Shown here in pieces: positions 33,073 to 42,502 of a DNA stretch of 64,000 bases. This stretch comes from JARBUG01 sp035628915 (lineage in GTDB: Bacteria; Bacillota; Sulfobacillia; Symbiobacteriales; Symbiobacteriaceae): the NCBI GenBank assembly GCA_035628915.1, contig DASPIW010000036.1:1-64000 (forward strand). Direction: 5' to 3'. Positions within the stretch are counted from its first letter, which is position 1; the number at the start of each line of letters is the position of its first letter. The notes beneath the pieces were generated by a model. That model did no database searches. It worked only from the letters and a program-made list of their open reading frames with translations, and was not told where the DNA came from. The translations under genes were made by a program, and so were the position numbers.

Positions 33073-34338
33073 TCAGTGCCCGGACTCAGCGGTCGGATGC
33101 TTCTCTCCACTCCCCTCATTCGGGAAGACCAGGCGCAGGAGGAGCGGGGTCACCAGCGTTGTGGCCAGGGTCATGATCACCATGACGGAGAAGATCTGCT
33201 GGTCGATTACGCCCGCCGCCAAGCCGATATTGGAGACGATCAGGGCGACTTCGCCCCGGGAGATCATGCCGATGCCAACGCGCAGCGACTCCATGAAGTT
33301 GAACTTGACCAACTTGACGGCCACGCCGGAGCCGACGATCTTGCAGACGATGGAGGCCAGGACAATCCACACGACCAACCCGACGTTGCCTTTCATTGCG
33401 CTGATGGCGTCGGCCTCAAGGCCGATGCTTACGAAGAAGATCGGCACGAAGAAGCCGTAGGCCAGTACACCCAGCTTCTCAGCGACTTGATGGCCAAGGT
33501 CGCCATGCTTGGCGATCATCACGCCGACGAGGTAAGAGCCGGTAATGGCGGCCACCTTGCCGAAGGCTTCTGCAGAAAAGGCGAAGAGGAGCCCAACGAC
33601 AATGGCCATGGCAAAGCCCGTCTCCGAGCCCGGCCACCGGGAGGCCCAGCGCAGAAGCTTCGGCACCACCTTGTCGCCGATGAGAATGGCAATGCCGAAA
33701 TAGGAGACCATCTTGACGACGACCCACCAGATCGGGTCCGCCTCGCCGCCACCGCCGCCGGCAGCGTGCATGGCCACCACGACGGAGAGGACGATGATGC
33801 CCATGACGTCGTCGATGACGGCGGCGCCCAGGATGGTGCTGCCTTCCTTCGACCGCAGCTGCCCCAGCTCCAGGAGCGTCTGGGCGGAGATCGAAACGGA
33901 AGTGGCCGTGAGAATCGTGCCGACGAAGATGCTCGGATACCAGTCAAACCCGCCCACGTACTTGGAGATCAGCGTTCCGGCGATGAACGGCAGTGTAACG
34001 CCGCCCGTGGCGCCCAGAAAGGCGGCCGTGCCGACCTTGCGCATCTCCTTGAGGTTGGTCTCAAGGCCGGCCAGGAACATCAGGAAAATGACGCCGAGAT
34101 CGGCCAGGTGCTTGACCGTCTGTCCCAGCATCTCGTGGTCGGTGAACGGGGGCAGGTGCAGGATGTTGAGGGCAGTCGGGCCAAGGATCAGACCCACCAG
34201 CAGTTCGCCCAGCACAGCGGGCTGGCCGATTCGCTTCGAGAGCGCGCCGGCGCCTTTCGAGGTAACGATGATGACGGCCAACAGGAGCAGAATCTGCAGC
34301 ATTGGAGTGAGTGGATATTCCATGAGTTTCAAATGCAC
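33073..34338 (-). CDS. CPA2-family cation:proton antiporter
   Basis: About 421 residues with 12-13 membrane helices. Marks of CPA2 (KefB/NapA-like): GQPAVLGELLVGLILGP, GVIFLMFLAGLETN, the paired aspartates in GAAVIDDVMGIIVLS, and SIGLEADAISA. No TrkA-N (RCK) domain follows, so it resembles NapA/GerN-type Na+ or K+ exchangers more than KefB/C. The start is uncertain among GTG 34345-34347, GTG 34336-34338 and ATG 34321-34323; the middle one was chosen. A TATAAT lies at 34361-34366. Confidence 0.88.
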   Translation of the reverse strand: MHLKLMEYPLTPMLQILLLLAVIIVTSKGAGALSKRIGQPAVLGELLVGLILGPTALNILHLPPFTDHEMLGQTVKHLADLGVIFLMFLAGLETNLKEMRKVGTAAFLGATGGVTLPFIAGTLISKYVGGFDWYPSIFVGTILTATSVSISAQTLLELGQLRSKEGSTILGAAVIDDVMGIIVLSVVVAMHAAGGGGGEADPIWWVVVKMVSYFGIAILIGDKVVPKLLRWASRWPGSETGFAMAIVVGLLFAFSAEAFGKVAAITGSYLVGVMIAKHGDLGHQVAEKLGVLAYGFFVPIFFVSIGLEADAISAMKGNVGLVVWIVLASIVCKIVGSGVAVKLVKFNFMESLRVGIGMISRGEVALIVSNIGLAAGVIDQQIFSVMVIMTLATTLVTPLLLRLVFPNEGSGEKHPTAESGH

Positions 34339-34393
34339 GCCTATCACTTCCTCACGCCTGATTATATATGTGTATACCGCTGAAAGGAAGCAG

Positions 34394-34430
34394 AAAAGCC
34401 GGGGCGAGTGAGTCGCCCCGGCTTTTTTCT
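34394..34430 (-). terminator. Terminator of the nuo operon
   Basis: Perfect 14-bp stem (34394-34407 with 34413-34426), 5-nt loop, T-runs on both strands; 8 nt after the nuoN stop. Confidence 0.9.
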
Positions 34431-34437
34431 ACGTTCC

Positions 34438-35952
34438 CTAGCGCAATAGCCGAGCGGCCGCTTCGACGTAGTCGATGATCGGGCCGGCAACAATACCCGC
34501 CGCCAGCACACCGACGAATGAGAGAACCACCGTGGTCATCACGCCGCCGCTCACGGGCAGAGACTGCTTGTCGGACGGCTCCAGGAACATGGCCTTGACC
34601 ACCCCGTAGTAGTAGCCGACGGAGATGACGGAGTTGACCGCCATGACCAGAGCCAGCCACAGGTAGCCGGCATCGACCGCCGCCCGGAAGAGGAAGAACT
34701 TGCCCATGAACCCGGCTGTCGGCGGAATGCCGATCAGGGAGACGAAGCAGATTAGGAGTGTTACGGCATAGAACGGATTCCGGCTGAAGAGGCCCCGGAA
34801 GTCCTCCACCGTCACCCAGCCGCCTTCCTGATCCATGTGGGTCAGGACGGCGAAGATGCCGAGGTTGGTAAGGGCGTAGGCCATTGCGTAGAACAGGACG
34901 CCCGCGACACCCTTGCCGGAGTTCAGGTCACCGCCTGCCGCCACCACGCCGACGAGGATATACCCCGCTTGTGCGATGGAGGAGTAGGCCATCATGCGCT
35001 TGATGTTGGTCTGCATCAACGCGGTGATGTTGCCGACAAACATGGAGGCGGTGGCCAGCACGGCCCAGATGAGGCTCCACTTGCCGGCCAGGGGGCTGAC
35101 GCCGAGCCCGACCAGGAAGATCCGCAGGATGGCCGCAAAGGCGGCGCCTTTGGGACCGACCGAGAAGAAGCCGGTGACGGGGGTCGGAGCGCCTTCATAA
35201 GCGTCCGGCGCCCACAGGTGCATGGGCACGGCGGCGATCTTGAAGGCGAAGCCGCCCGCCAGGAAGATGACACCTGCGACCAGCAGGGAGAGCATGCCGG
35301 GGTTGCCGACTTGCTCGGTCACACCCTTCATGATCGCCGGCAGATAGGTGGTGCCGGTCGCGCCGTAAATCAGGGAGAGGCCAAACAGCAGGACCGCCGA
35401 GGCCAGGGCGCCGTTCAGGAAGTACTTGAGGGCTGCTTCGTTGGACTTCGGGTCCTTGCGAAGCAGGCCCGCCAGGACGTACGAGCAGATCGAAGTCAGT
35501 TCCAGGCCGATGTAGATGGTGATCATGTCACGGGAGGTGACCATGAACATCATGCCGAGCGTGGCGGCCAGCAGCACTTCGAAGAACTCCAGGTACATAC
35601 CCTTTAAGAACTTCTCCACGTAGTCCATGGACAGGAGCGTGATCAGCCCGGCGATGCCGAGGATGACAGCTTTCATGAAGAAGCTGAACCCGTCGGCGAC
35701 GACCATTTGGCCGAAGTACTCGTTCACCCTCATGGCCTTGGGGTCGTAGATGTTCGGGTCTGTAGCGGTGTACCACGTAAAGACCAGGGCGAGGAACAAG
35801 CCCGCCACTACGCTCCAGACCAGCCACCGCTTCTCTTTCACGTAGAAGTCGACGCACATGACGATGAGCATGACGGCGACCACCGTGAATTCGGGCAGCA
35901 GGTAGAGGTAGTTGGGCTGCACCACCTCGGTCCAGTTAAATGGAGCTGCCAA
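34438..35952 (-). CDS. nuoN: NADH-quinone oxidoreductase subunit N
   Basis: 504 residues with about 14 helices, a Mrp-like proton pump subunit of complex I. Conserved glutamate region LEFFEVLLAATLGMMFM, YIGLELTSICSYVLAGLLRK, lysine-bearing ALKYFLNGALASAVLLFG and the pump channel KIAAVPMHLWAPDAYEGAP. The start TTG 35950-35952 follows GGGGGG; it begins 1 nt after the nuoM stop. Last gene of the operon. Confidence 0.96.
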   Translation of the reverse strand: MAAPFNWTEVVQPNYLYLLPEFTVVAVMLIVMCVDFYVKEKRWLVWSVVAGLFLALVFTWYTATDPNIYDPKAMRVNEYFGQMVVADGFSFFMKAVILGIAGLITLLSMDYVEKFLKGMYLEFFEVLLAATLGMMFMVTSRDMITIYIGLELTSICSYVLAGLLRKDPKSNEAALKYFLNGALASAVLLFGLSLIYGATGTTYLPAIMKGVTEQVGNPGMLSLLVAGVIFLAGGFAFKIAAVPMHLWAPDAYEGAPTPVTGFFSVGPKGAAFAAILRIFLVGLGVSPLAGKWSLIWAVLATASMFVGNITALMQTNIKRMMAYSSIAQAGYILVGVVAAGGDLNSGKGVAGVLFYAMAYALTNLGIFAVLTHMDQEGGWVTVEDFRGLFSRNPFYAVTLLICFVSLIGIPPTAGFMGKFFLFRAAVDAGYLWLALVMAVNSVISVGYYYGVVKAMFLEPSDKQSLPVSGGVMTTVVLSFVGVLAAGIVAGPIIDYVEAAARLLR

Positions 35953-35953
35953 G

Positions 35954-37474
35954 CTACTTCCCCCCTAGAAGTCCGGACAACGTAGCAGCAGAGGCGTTCA
36001 GCATGTCAAGAATGGGCTTCGGCCAGACGCCGAAGACGACGACGAGCACGGCGAGCGGGGCGAAGATGATCCGTTCCTTGATGGTCACGTCATGCAGGCC
36101 GCCGTATTCCTTCTTGGCTTCGCCCATGAGGACGTTGCGCATGGTGATCAGATGCCAGGCAGCGGTGATGACGAGGCCGGCGCCGGCGACCAGCACCCAC
36201 AGGCCGAAGGCAGGATACGAACCGGTCAGGGCGATGAACTCGCCGATGAAGCCCGCCAGACCGGGCAGGCCGAGGTTGGCGAAGGCGATGAAGGCGGTCA
36301 TGAAGCTGATGACCGGAATCGTGTTGAACATGCCGCCCAGCTTGCCCAGGTCGCGGGTGTGGGTCCGCTCGTAGAACATGCCGACCGCAAAGAAGAAGAG
36401 GGGCGAGATCAGGCCGTGGGAGATGGTGACGAAGTAGCCGCCGTTGAGGGCAACCTGGGCCATGTCAGTCTGACCCTTCTGCGCCAGCAGGCTGGCAGCG
36501 GCAAGGGCGATGACGAAGAACCCCATGTGGTTGACGGACGAGTAGGCGACCTGCTTCTTGAAGTCCTTTTGAGCCATAGCGGCTGCAGCAGCGTAGACGA
36601 TGCTGATGACGCCCAGGACGAAGAGCAGGGTGGTGTACTTGGCGGCGACCTGCGGGAGCATCGGATGGCTAATACGCACCATGGCGTAGGAGCCCAGCTT
36701 CAGCAGGATGCCGGCAAGCAGCATGGAGATGGGCGTGGGCGCCTCGACGTGGGCGTCAGGCAACCAAGTGTGGAACGGCCACATGGGCACCTTGACGGCG
36801 AAGCCGACGACTAGAGCGAAGAAGGCAAAGGTGGTCAGGCCGGTGACTGGCAGGCCCTTCGTAGCGGCGGCCATCTCCAGCAGGTTGAAGGTGCCGACAC
36901 CGCTGGCAATGTAGAGGTAGATCGCACCGACCAGCATGACCACGGAGCCGATGAGGGTGTAGAGGAAGAACTTGATGGCGGCATATTCGCGCCGGGCGCC
37001 GCCCCAGATGCCGATGAGGAAGTACATGGGCAGCAGGACGATTTCCCAGAAGACGTAGAACAGCATGAAGTCGAGGGAGACGAAGACGCCGTTGGTGCCG
37101 ACTTCGAGGATCAGGAAGAGGATCAGGTAGTCCTTGATCCGGTCCTTGATGTAGCCGTACGAGGAGAGCAGGGCCAGGGGGAAGAGCAGGGCGGAGAGCA
37201 GGACCATGGTGAAGCCGAAGCCGTCAACACCCATGGTGTAGTTCACGCCAATAGCCGGGATCCAGCTGTAGCTCTCGGCCCATTTCATGCCCAGGGTCGA
37301 GGCGTCGGTCGAGACAGCGGCGGTGCCCCACTGGGAGGCCAGGATCAGGCCGAGAACGAGCGGGACGAGGGTGCCGATGCCGGCCAGCCAGTACAGCAAC
37401 TTCTCCTGGGTCTTGGGTACGAAGAGCATGACCAGAGCGAGGACGAGGGGAGCAAAAACGATTAAAGACAACAT
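35954..37474 (-). CDS. nuoM: NADH-quinone oxidoreductase subunit M
   Basis: 506 residues, about 14 helices, Mrp-type proton pump. Marks: FYVFWEIVLLPMYFLIGIWG (essential glutamate), AIKFFLYTLIGSVVMLVG, VKVPMWPFHTWLPDAHVEAP with the pumping Lys/His, and a C-terminal GEFIALTGSY. The ribosome site AGGAGGC precedes ATG 37474, 15 nt after the nuoL stop. Confidence 0.97.
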   Translation of the reverse strand: MLSLIVFAPLVLALVMLFVPKTQEKLLYWLAGIGTLVPLVLGLILASQWGTAAVSTDASTLGMKWAESYSWIPAIGVNYTMGVDGFGFTMVLLSALLFPLALLSSYGYIKDRIKDYLILFLILEVGTNGVFVSLDFMLFYVFWEIVLLPMYFLIGIWGGARREYAAIKFFLYTLIGSVVMLVGAIYLYIASGVGTFNLLEMAAATKGLPVTGLTTFAFFALVVGFAVKVPMWPFHTWLPDAHVEAPTPISMLLAGILLKLGSYAMVRISHPMLPQVAAKYTTLLFVLGVISIVYAAAAAMAQKDFKKQVAYSSVNHMGFFVIALAAASLLAQKGQTDMAQVALNGGYFVTISHGLISPLFFFAVGMFYERTHTRDLGKLGGMFNTIPVISFMTAFIAFANLGLPGLAGFIGEFIALTGSYPAFGLWVLVAGAGLVITAAWHLITMRNVLMGEAKKEYGGLHDVTIKERIIFAPLAVLVVVFGVWPKPILDMLNASAATLSGLLGGK

Positions 37475-37488
37475 CCCCGGTAAGCCTC

Positions 37489-39552
37489 CTATCTAATGAC
37501 CTGGAATAGGAGCACACTGGCCACGACAACAACCACGAAGGTCAGCATGTACTGCTGGACGTAGCCTGTGGAAATGCGGCGGAAGGCCGAAGCCAGCGTG
37601 CGGGCGATGTCGGCCCACATGGTGACGAGCGTATCCACCACGTTCGCATCGAACCACCCGGAAGCGTCTGCGATCCAGTTGCCAAGCGTACCGACGAAGT
37701 TGACGAGACCGTCGACCACTGCGCCGTCGAACCAGGCGATGATTTTGGAGACTGCGAGCGTCCCCTGGACAAAGACCCAGTCGTAAGCCTCATCGAAGTA
37801 GTACTTGTTGCGGACCACGTTGTAAATGGGCTGCAGCGCCTTGATCCAGCGGGCACGGGTGGCCGCGGCGGTCCACTTGTAGAACCAAAGGCCGATGCCG
37901 ATGCCCAGGAAACCGGCCGACGTTGCCAGAGCGGTCACGGTCACTTCCGTGGGGAACTCGACGGCGTGCTCGACGCCGGGCAGGTGGAAGAACCGCTCAA
38001 AGAAAGTCAGGAAGCCGGCGTGGATATAGTGGGAGGGCAGTGCGGCCCAGAACCAACCGGAGAGCGCCGCCGGAACCGCCAGGATCATGAGCGGAATGGT
38101 CATCGTCTTGGGCGATTCGTGGGCGTGGTCGTACAGATGGTGATCACGCGGCTGGCCGAAGAACGCCAGGTAGGTAGCCCTGGTCATATAGTAGGCGGTC
38201 AGGAAGGCGGTAGTAAGGGCCATGATGAACGGCAGCTTGGCCATGAAACCGTGTACAGCGGGGTTGTGCCACGTGTAAGCGGCAAGCAGCAGCTCGTCTT
38301 TGGAGAAGAAGCCGCTGAAGCCCGGGAAACCGGCCAGGGCCAGGTAGCCGACCATCCAGGTAATGAACGTGATGGGGATCTTCTTGCGCAGGCCGCCCAT
38401 TTTGTGCAGCAGCTGATTGTGGTGCGCCGCATGGATGACCGAACCGGCCGCAAGGAAGAGCAGGGCTTTGAAGAACGCGTGGGTGACCATGTGGAAGTTG
38501 CCTGCCGCCCAGCCGCCGAGACCCAGGGCCATGATCATATAGCCCAGCTGGGAGATGGTCGAGTAGGCGAGGACTTCCTTGATGTCCCACCGCAGCGTTG
38601 CGATGGAGGCCGCCAGGAGCGAGGTGAAGGCGCCGATGAAGGCCACCACCGCCAGCACCCACTCGGGCACGTTGCCGAAGATCATGAAGGCACGACCGAC
38701 CAGGTAGACGCCGGCAGCGACCATGGTCGCCGCGTGGATGATGGCGGAGCCCGGGGTGGGGCCGGCCATGGCGTCAGGCAGCCAGGTGTGGAGCGGGAAC
38801 TGCGCCGACTTGCCGATGGCGCCCGTGAAGATCAGGAAGGCGCCGAGGGCGAGGGTGGCGGCAGTCCGCGGGTCTGTAACCATTTCGGGAATGGTGTGGG
38901 CAAGGCCTTCCCAGGTAAGGGTCTTCGTCACCATAAAGATGATCCAGATACCGACCATCATGCCGACATCGCCGACACGGGTGGTCAGGAAAGCCTTGAT
39001 GGAGCCCATTTTCGGCCATTCCTGCTCGAACCAGTGACCGATCAGGAGGTACGAGCAGAGGCCCATGATCTCCCAGGAGACCAGCAGCAGGAACAGGTTG
39101 TCGGCCAGCACCAGGCCCAGCATGCCCAGCGAGAACAGGTTAATCGCCGCATAGAAACGGGTGAACCGGCGCTCGCTGGCCTCGAAGTAGCCGGCAGAGT
39201 AGACCTGTACGCAGAAGGAGACGAGTGTGACGACCACCAGCATCATCGCCGTCAGGTTGTCAACCTGAATGCCCAGGTCGATCTGGAAAGCGCCCCAGGT
39301 GGACCAGTTGGTCCATACCAGATGCCGTGCCGGTTCGGTCAGGAACTTGGTCGCATGCTCCGCGGCCTCATGTCCACCCTGGTTCGCAACCGCCAGCAGC
39401 ACACCGATGGACCAGATGAGGGCGATGCCCATGAGACCGGCACCGACCCACCAGGCCTTGCGCTGCAGGTACCGGGCGAACGTGGCGATCAACACTGCCG
39501 AAGCGATAGGGAGGACGGCGACCATCCAGAACGTGTTCAGAAAGAATTCCAC
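37489..39552 (-). CDS. nuoL: NADH-quinone oxidoreductase subunit L
   Basis: 687 residues, the largest antiporter-like subunit, with the long C-terminal amphipathic helix region expected of NuoL. Marks: LLVSWEIMGLCSYLLIGHW, GKSAQFPLHTWLPDAMAGPT, FKALLFLAAGSVIHAAHH and KDELLLAAY. The start GTG 39550-39552 follows a G-rich site. It pumps protons at the distal end of the membrane arm. Confidence 0.97.
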   Translation of the reverse strand: MEFFLNTFWMVAVLPIASAVLIATFARYLQRKAWWVGAGLMGIALIWSIGVLLAVANQGGHEAAEHATKFLTEPARHLVWTNWSTWGAFQIDLGIQVDNLTAMMLVVVTLVSFCVQVYSAGYFEASERRFTRFYAAINLFSLGMLGLVLADNLFLLLVSWEIMGLCSYLLIGHWFEQEWPKMGSIKAFLTTRVGDVGMMVGIWIIFMVTKTLTWEGLAHTIPEMVTDPRTAATLALGAFLIFTGAIGKSAQFPLHTWLPDAMAGPTPGSAIIHAATMVAAGVYLVGRAFMIFGNVPEWVLAVVAFIGAFTSLLAASIATLRWDIKEVLAYSTISQLGYMIMALGLGGWAAGNFHMVTHAFFKALLFLAAGSVIHAAHHNQLLHKMGGLRKKIPITFITWMVGYLALAGFPGFSGFFSKDELLLAAYTWHNPAVHGFMAKLPFIMALTTAFLTAYYMTRATYLAFFGQPRDHHLYDHAHESPKTMTIPLMILAVPAALSGWFWAALPSHYIHAGFLTFFERFFHLPGVEHAVEFPTEVTVTALATSAGFLGIGIGLWFYKWTAAATRARWIKALQPIYNVVRNKYYFDEAYDWVFVQGTLAVSKIIAWFDGAVVDGLVNFVGTLGNWIADASGWFDANVVDTLVTMWADIARTLASAFRRISTGYVQQYMLTFVVVVVASVLLFQVIR

Positions 39553-39567
39553 GCTGTCTACCCCCCC

Positions 39568-39891
39568 TTAGCCCTTCAGCATGTCGACCTTGTCAACGTC
39601 GATCACGCCGCGATGCCGCACGATGTTCAGGATGATCGCCAGGCCGACGGAAGCTTCGGCAGCGGCTACGGTCATGATGAACAGGGTGATAATCGGCGCC
39701 CGGGCGGCCACTTCGGCAGTGTCCTGCCAGTAGTAGCGGCTGAACGTGATCAGGTTGAGGTTGACACCGTTGAGCATGATTTCGATAAACATCAGGATCC
39801 GGACGGCGTTGGTGCGGGTCAGCGCACCCCAGAGGCCCATGCCAAACAGGAAGGCTCCGAGTCCGAGCGGGAAGTAAATCGGCAGGGTCAT
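39568..39891 (-). CDS. nuoK: NADH-quinone oxidoreductase subunit K
   Basis: 107 residues, three helices, normal length. Conserved glutamates of NuoK are seen in LMFIEIMLNGVNLNLI and TVAAAEASVGLAI. It overlaps nuoJ by 4 nt (ATGA), so translation is coupled. Confidence 0.97.
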   Translation of the reverse strand: MTLPIYFPLGLGAFLFGMGLWGALTRTNAVRILMFIEIMLNGVNLNLITFSRYYWQDTAEVAARAPIITLFIMTVAAAEASVGLAIILNIVRHRGVIDVDKVDMLKG

Positions 39892-40421
39892 TCCTGCTCA
39901 ACCTCCTTCGCCGTCAGGATGATCGCGCCCACCATGGCGATGAGCAGCAGGACCGAAGCGATTTCGAAGGGGATCATGTAGACCGTGAACAGGGACTTGC
40001 CGATGGCAGCCACGTTGGCGGTCGCCACCTTGTCGTAGTCGGTCGGCAGCTTCGCCGCGTAGTACAGGTAGGACATGAAGGCGGCGAAAATGAACCCGAC
40101 GATGAAGACTACGGGGTTCGCCGCCCAGGCCTTCACCTTCTGCTTCCGCTGCGTCTTGATGTCCCGCAGCCCGGACAGCATGATGGCGAAGATGACCATG
40201 GTCGTAATGGCGCCGGCGTAAACCAGGACCTGAATGGCGGCGACGAACTCCGCCTGCATCAGCAGGAAGATGCCCGCCACGGCCGTGAAGGAGAGCGCCA
40301 TGAACAGGGCTGCGTGGGTAATCAGGGGCACGACGACCATGCGGTACGTGGAGACCATGGCGATGACGGCCAGGATGGCGAACATCCAGAACTGGCCGCT
40401 CGTGAGGAGGTTTGCGTTCAT
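39888..40421 (-). CDS. nuoJ: NADH-quinone oxidoreductase subunit J
   Basis: 177 residues, five helices. The conserved VLVYAGAITTMVIFAIML segment with the tyrosine/pi-bulge region of TM3 is present. The ATG shares its first base with the nuoI stop (TAATG), and the end overlaps nuoK. Confidence 0.96.
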   Translation of the reverse strand: MNANLLTSGQFWMFAILAVIAMVSTYRMVVVPLITHAALFMALSFTAVAGIFLLMQAEFVAAIQVLVYAGAITTMVIFAIMLSGLRDIKTQRKQKVKAWAANPVVFIVGFIFAAFMSYLYYAAKLPTDYDKVATANVAAIGKSLFTVYMIPFEIASVLLLIAMVGAIILTAKEVEQE

Positions 40422-41290
40422 TACTTGGCCTCCTCCCCGCTCGTCTTCTCGGTGTTCACCGTCTGGTCGGGCTTTTGCTCGGCCACGTTTGCCGTCTTAT
40501 CTTCGGCAGCCTTGGCAGGCGACGGCGCAGCCGGGCCGGCCTGTGCGGAGACATTAGCCGGGTTGGTGTTCACCGGAGCAGTTTGCGTCGGGGTAGACTT
40601 GGTGACGACCGGGGCATCCGGAGTCTTCGCCTCATGCGGGGCGGTCTGTGCGACTTCTTCGGCCGGCTTCTTGAACCGGTCCTTCAGTTCAGGCACATAG
40701 CCCTTGCCCAGCGGCGGACGGCCCAGGTAGCCGTTCTTATCCTGAATGTCCTCTTCGGTGGCGCCGGTCAGCCCGTGGAAGACCCAGGGCGGTGTAGCGT
40801 TCTTCTTGCCCTTCGGGCCGGCCTGCTCGGCGGAGGAGTACTTCAGGCCCATCCGCAGCAGATCTTCAAACTCATAGACCAGGTTCTCCGGATCCACCTT
40901 GCACAGTTCGTAGTCGTAGCCCATGACCAGCGAATCGAACGGGCAGGCCTCGATGCAGTAGTTGCAGAGCATGCACCGGGACATGTCGATGGCATACCGG
41001 TCCGCGACTTTTTTCTTAGTCGTCGGATCCTGGTGCCATTCGAGCGTAATGACGTTGACGGGGCAGGCTTCGACGCACATGCCGCAGGAAGTGCACTTGT
41101 ACTCGCCGGTCAGCAGGTCCGTCTTTTGGAGGGGAATTCCCCGGAACCAGGCAGGCACCTTGTCGGTTTCGTCGGGGTAGAAGATTGTAATGGCCGGCCG
41201 GAACACCATTTCCTTGAAGGTGATGTTCAGGCCAATCGCAAAGGACTTGCCTGCCCGCCAGGCCTCACCGAAAAAGTTGGTCACGCCCAT
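40421..41290 (-). CDS. nuoI: NADH-quinone oxidoreductase subunit I with a long C-terminal tail
   Basis: 289 residues; typical NuoI is 140-180. Two 4Fe-4S motifs, CTSCGMCVEACPVN and CMLCNYCIEACPFD, hold clusters N6a/N6b that pass electrons to N2 in NuoB. After about residue 190 comes a disordered-looking tail rich in Ala, Pro, Thr, Lys and Glu (TKSTPTQTAPVNTNPANVSA is typical), about 100 residues, with no match to the family. It is in frame with nothing else and ends at the nuoJ start. The tail could be a linker or interaction arm for a missing input module (inference). Confidence 0.94.
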   Translation of the reverse strand: MGVTNFFGEAWRAGKSFAIGLNITFKEMVFRPAITIFYPDETDKVPAWFRGIPLQKTDLLTGEYKCTSCGMCVEACPVNVITLEWHQDPTTKKKVADRYAIDMSRCMLCNYCIEACPFDSLVMGYDYELCKVDPENLVYEFEDLLRMGLKYSSAEQAGPKGKKNATPPWVFHGLTGATEEDIQDKNGYLGRPPLGKGYVPELKDRFKKPAEEVAQTAPHEAKTPDAPVVTKSTPTQTAPVNTNPANVSAQAGPAAPSPAKAAEDKTANVAEQKPDQTVNTEKTSGEEAK

Positions 41291-41306
41291 GTCGGCAGAT
41301 CACCTC

Positions 41307-42500
41307 CTAATTGGTCCACCAGCCGAGGAGCCGGAGCGTAGTGAAACCAAGGTTTACGGGCACTCCATGGTACTCGGTGGCCACGAACTTCAGTATGCCG
41401 GTCAGGAAGATGTTCAGCAGGGAGACCGGCAGCAGGAACTTCCAACCAAGGTCCATGAGCTGGTCGATGCGGACACGGGGAAGGGTCCACCGGATCCACA
41501 TGGCCAGGAAGACGAAGAGGTAGGTCTTGAAAGCGAACCACCAGAAGCCCCAGATCCACTTGGCGAACCAGCCCATGTTCACGGCGGCGTTGTTGGCCCA
41601 GTCGATCAGCCCGGTGCCGGCACCGTTCGGGAAGAGCCCGAAGCCGTTGACGAGGTTGCCTACCAGGGCAGCGAGGTCCGCATGGGTCGGGCCGGTCCAG
41701 CCCCCCAGGAAGAGCGTGGCGGCGATGGCCGACCAGCCCACCAGGTGGATGTACTCGGTCAGGGCGAAGACGGCCCAGCGGAACCCCGAGTACTCGGTGT
41801 GGTAACCGGAGACGAGTTCGGATTCCGCTTCGGACAGGTCGAACGGGGCCCGGTTCAGTTCCGCCAGCGAGGCGATCAGGTAGATGAGGAAGCCGATGAT
41901 CTGGGGCAGCAGGTACCAGCCCAGCGGGCCGCGGGCGGCCTGCGCATCGACGATGTCGCTCAGCCGCAGGCTGCCGGCCATCATGACGACACCGATGATC
42001 GACATGACCAGCGTGACCTCGTAGGAGATCATCTGGGCAGCGCCACGCATGGCGCCCAGCAGGGAGTACTTGTTATTTGAACCCCAGCCGGACATGAAGA
42101 TCATGATAACGTCATAACCGGTGATGGCAGCAATGAAGATGATGCCGATATCCAGGTTCATTGCGACGGCGCCGGGGCCGATGGGGATGATCAGCCAGAT
42201 CAGGAGGCACATCACGAAGCCGATGAACGGAGCGATGACAAACAGGGGCTTGTCGATGTTCCGCGGCTCGATGTACTCCTTTAGGAAGAGCTTGAGCAGG
42301 TCAGGAATGGGCTGCAGCCAGCCGTGCAGACCCGCGCGCCAGGGCCCGACGCGGTTCTGAATCCACGCCGAGAGTTTGCGCTCGAGCATCATGGCCACGG
42401 CGAAGTTGAGCAGGCCCCAGATAAGGATAAGCGTAGCCTTTCCAAATCCCCAGATCCAGGCCTGGGCAACGGGCGAGAGGCTGTTCCACCAGGCAACCAT
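41307..42500 (-). CDS. nuoH: NADH-quinone oxidoreductase subunit H
   Basis: 397 residues, eight helices; forms the quinone chamber with NuoB and NuoD. Marks: ERKLSAWIQNRVGPWRAGLH, QPIPDLLKLFLKEYIEP, LAELNRAPFDLSEAESELVS and GYHTEYSGFRWAVFALTEY. ATG 42498-42500 follows GGAGGTGG; the frame is open a further 113 codons upstream but that part is antisense/out of frame to nuoD. Confidence 0.97.
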   Translation of the reverse strand: MVAWWNSLSPVAQAWIWGFGKATLILIWGLLNFAVAMMLERKLSAWIQNRVGPWRAGLHGWLQPIPDLLKLFLKEYIEPRNIDKPLFVIAPFIGFVMCLLIWLIIPIGPGAVAMNLDIGIIFIAAITGYDVIMIFMSGWGSNNKYSLLGAMRGAAQMISYEVTLVMSIIGVVMMAGSLRLSDIVDAQAARGPLGWYLLPQIIGFLIYLIASLAELNRAPFDLSEAESELVSGYHTEYSGFRWAVFALTEYIHLVGWSAIAATLFLGGWTGPTHADLAALVGNLVNGFGLFPNGAGTGLIDWANNAAVNMGWFAKWIWGFWWFAFKTYLFVFLAMWIRWTLPRVRIDQLMDLGWKFLLPVSLLNIFLTGILKFVATEYHGVPVNLGFTTLRLLGWWTN

Positions 42501-42502
42501 GG

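Noticed and set aside
37966..39981. 671-codon plus-strand open frame opposite nuoL and nuoK
   Set aside because: Composition is a His/Asp/Gly/Arg-rich shadow of a high-GC gene, with no start signal; nuoL and nuoK on the other strand are certain.
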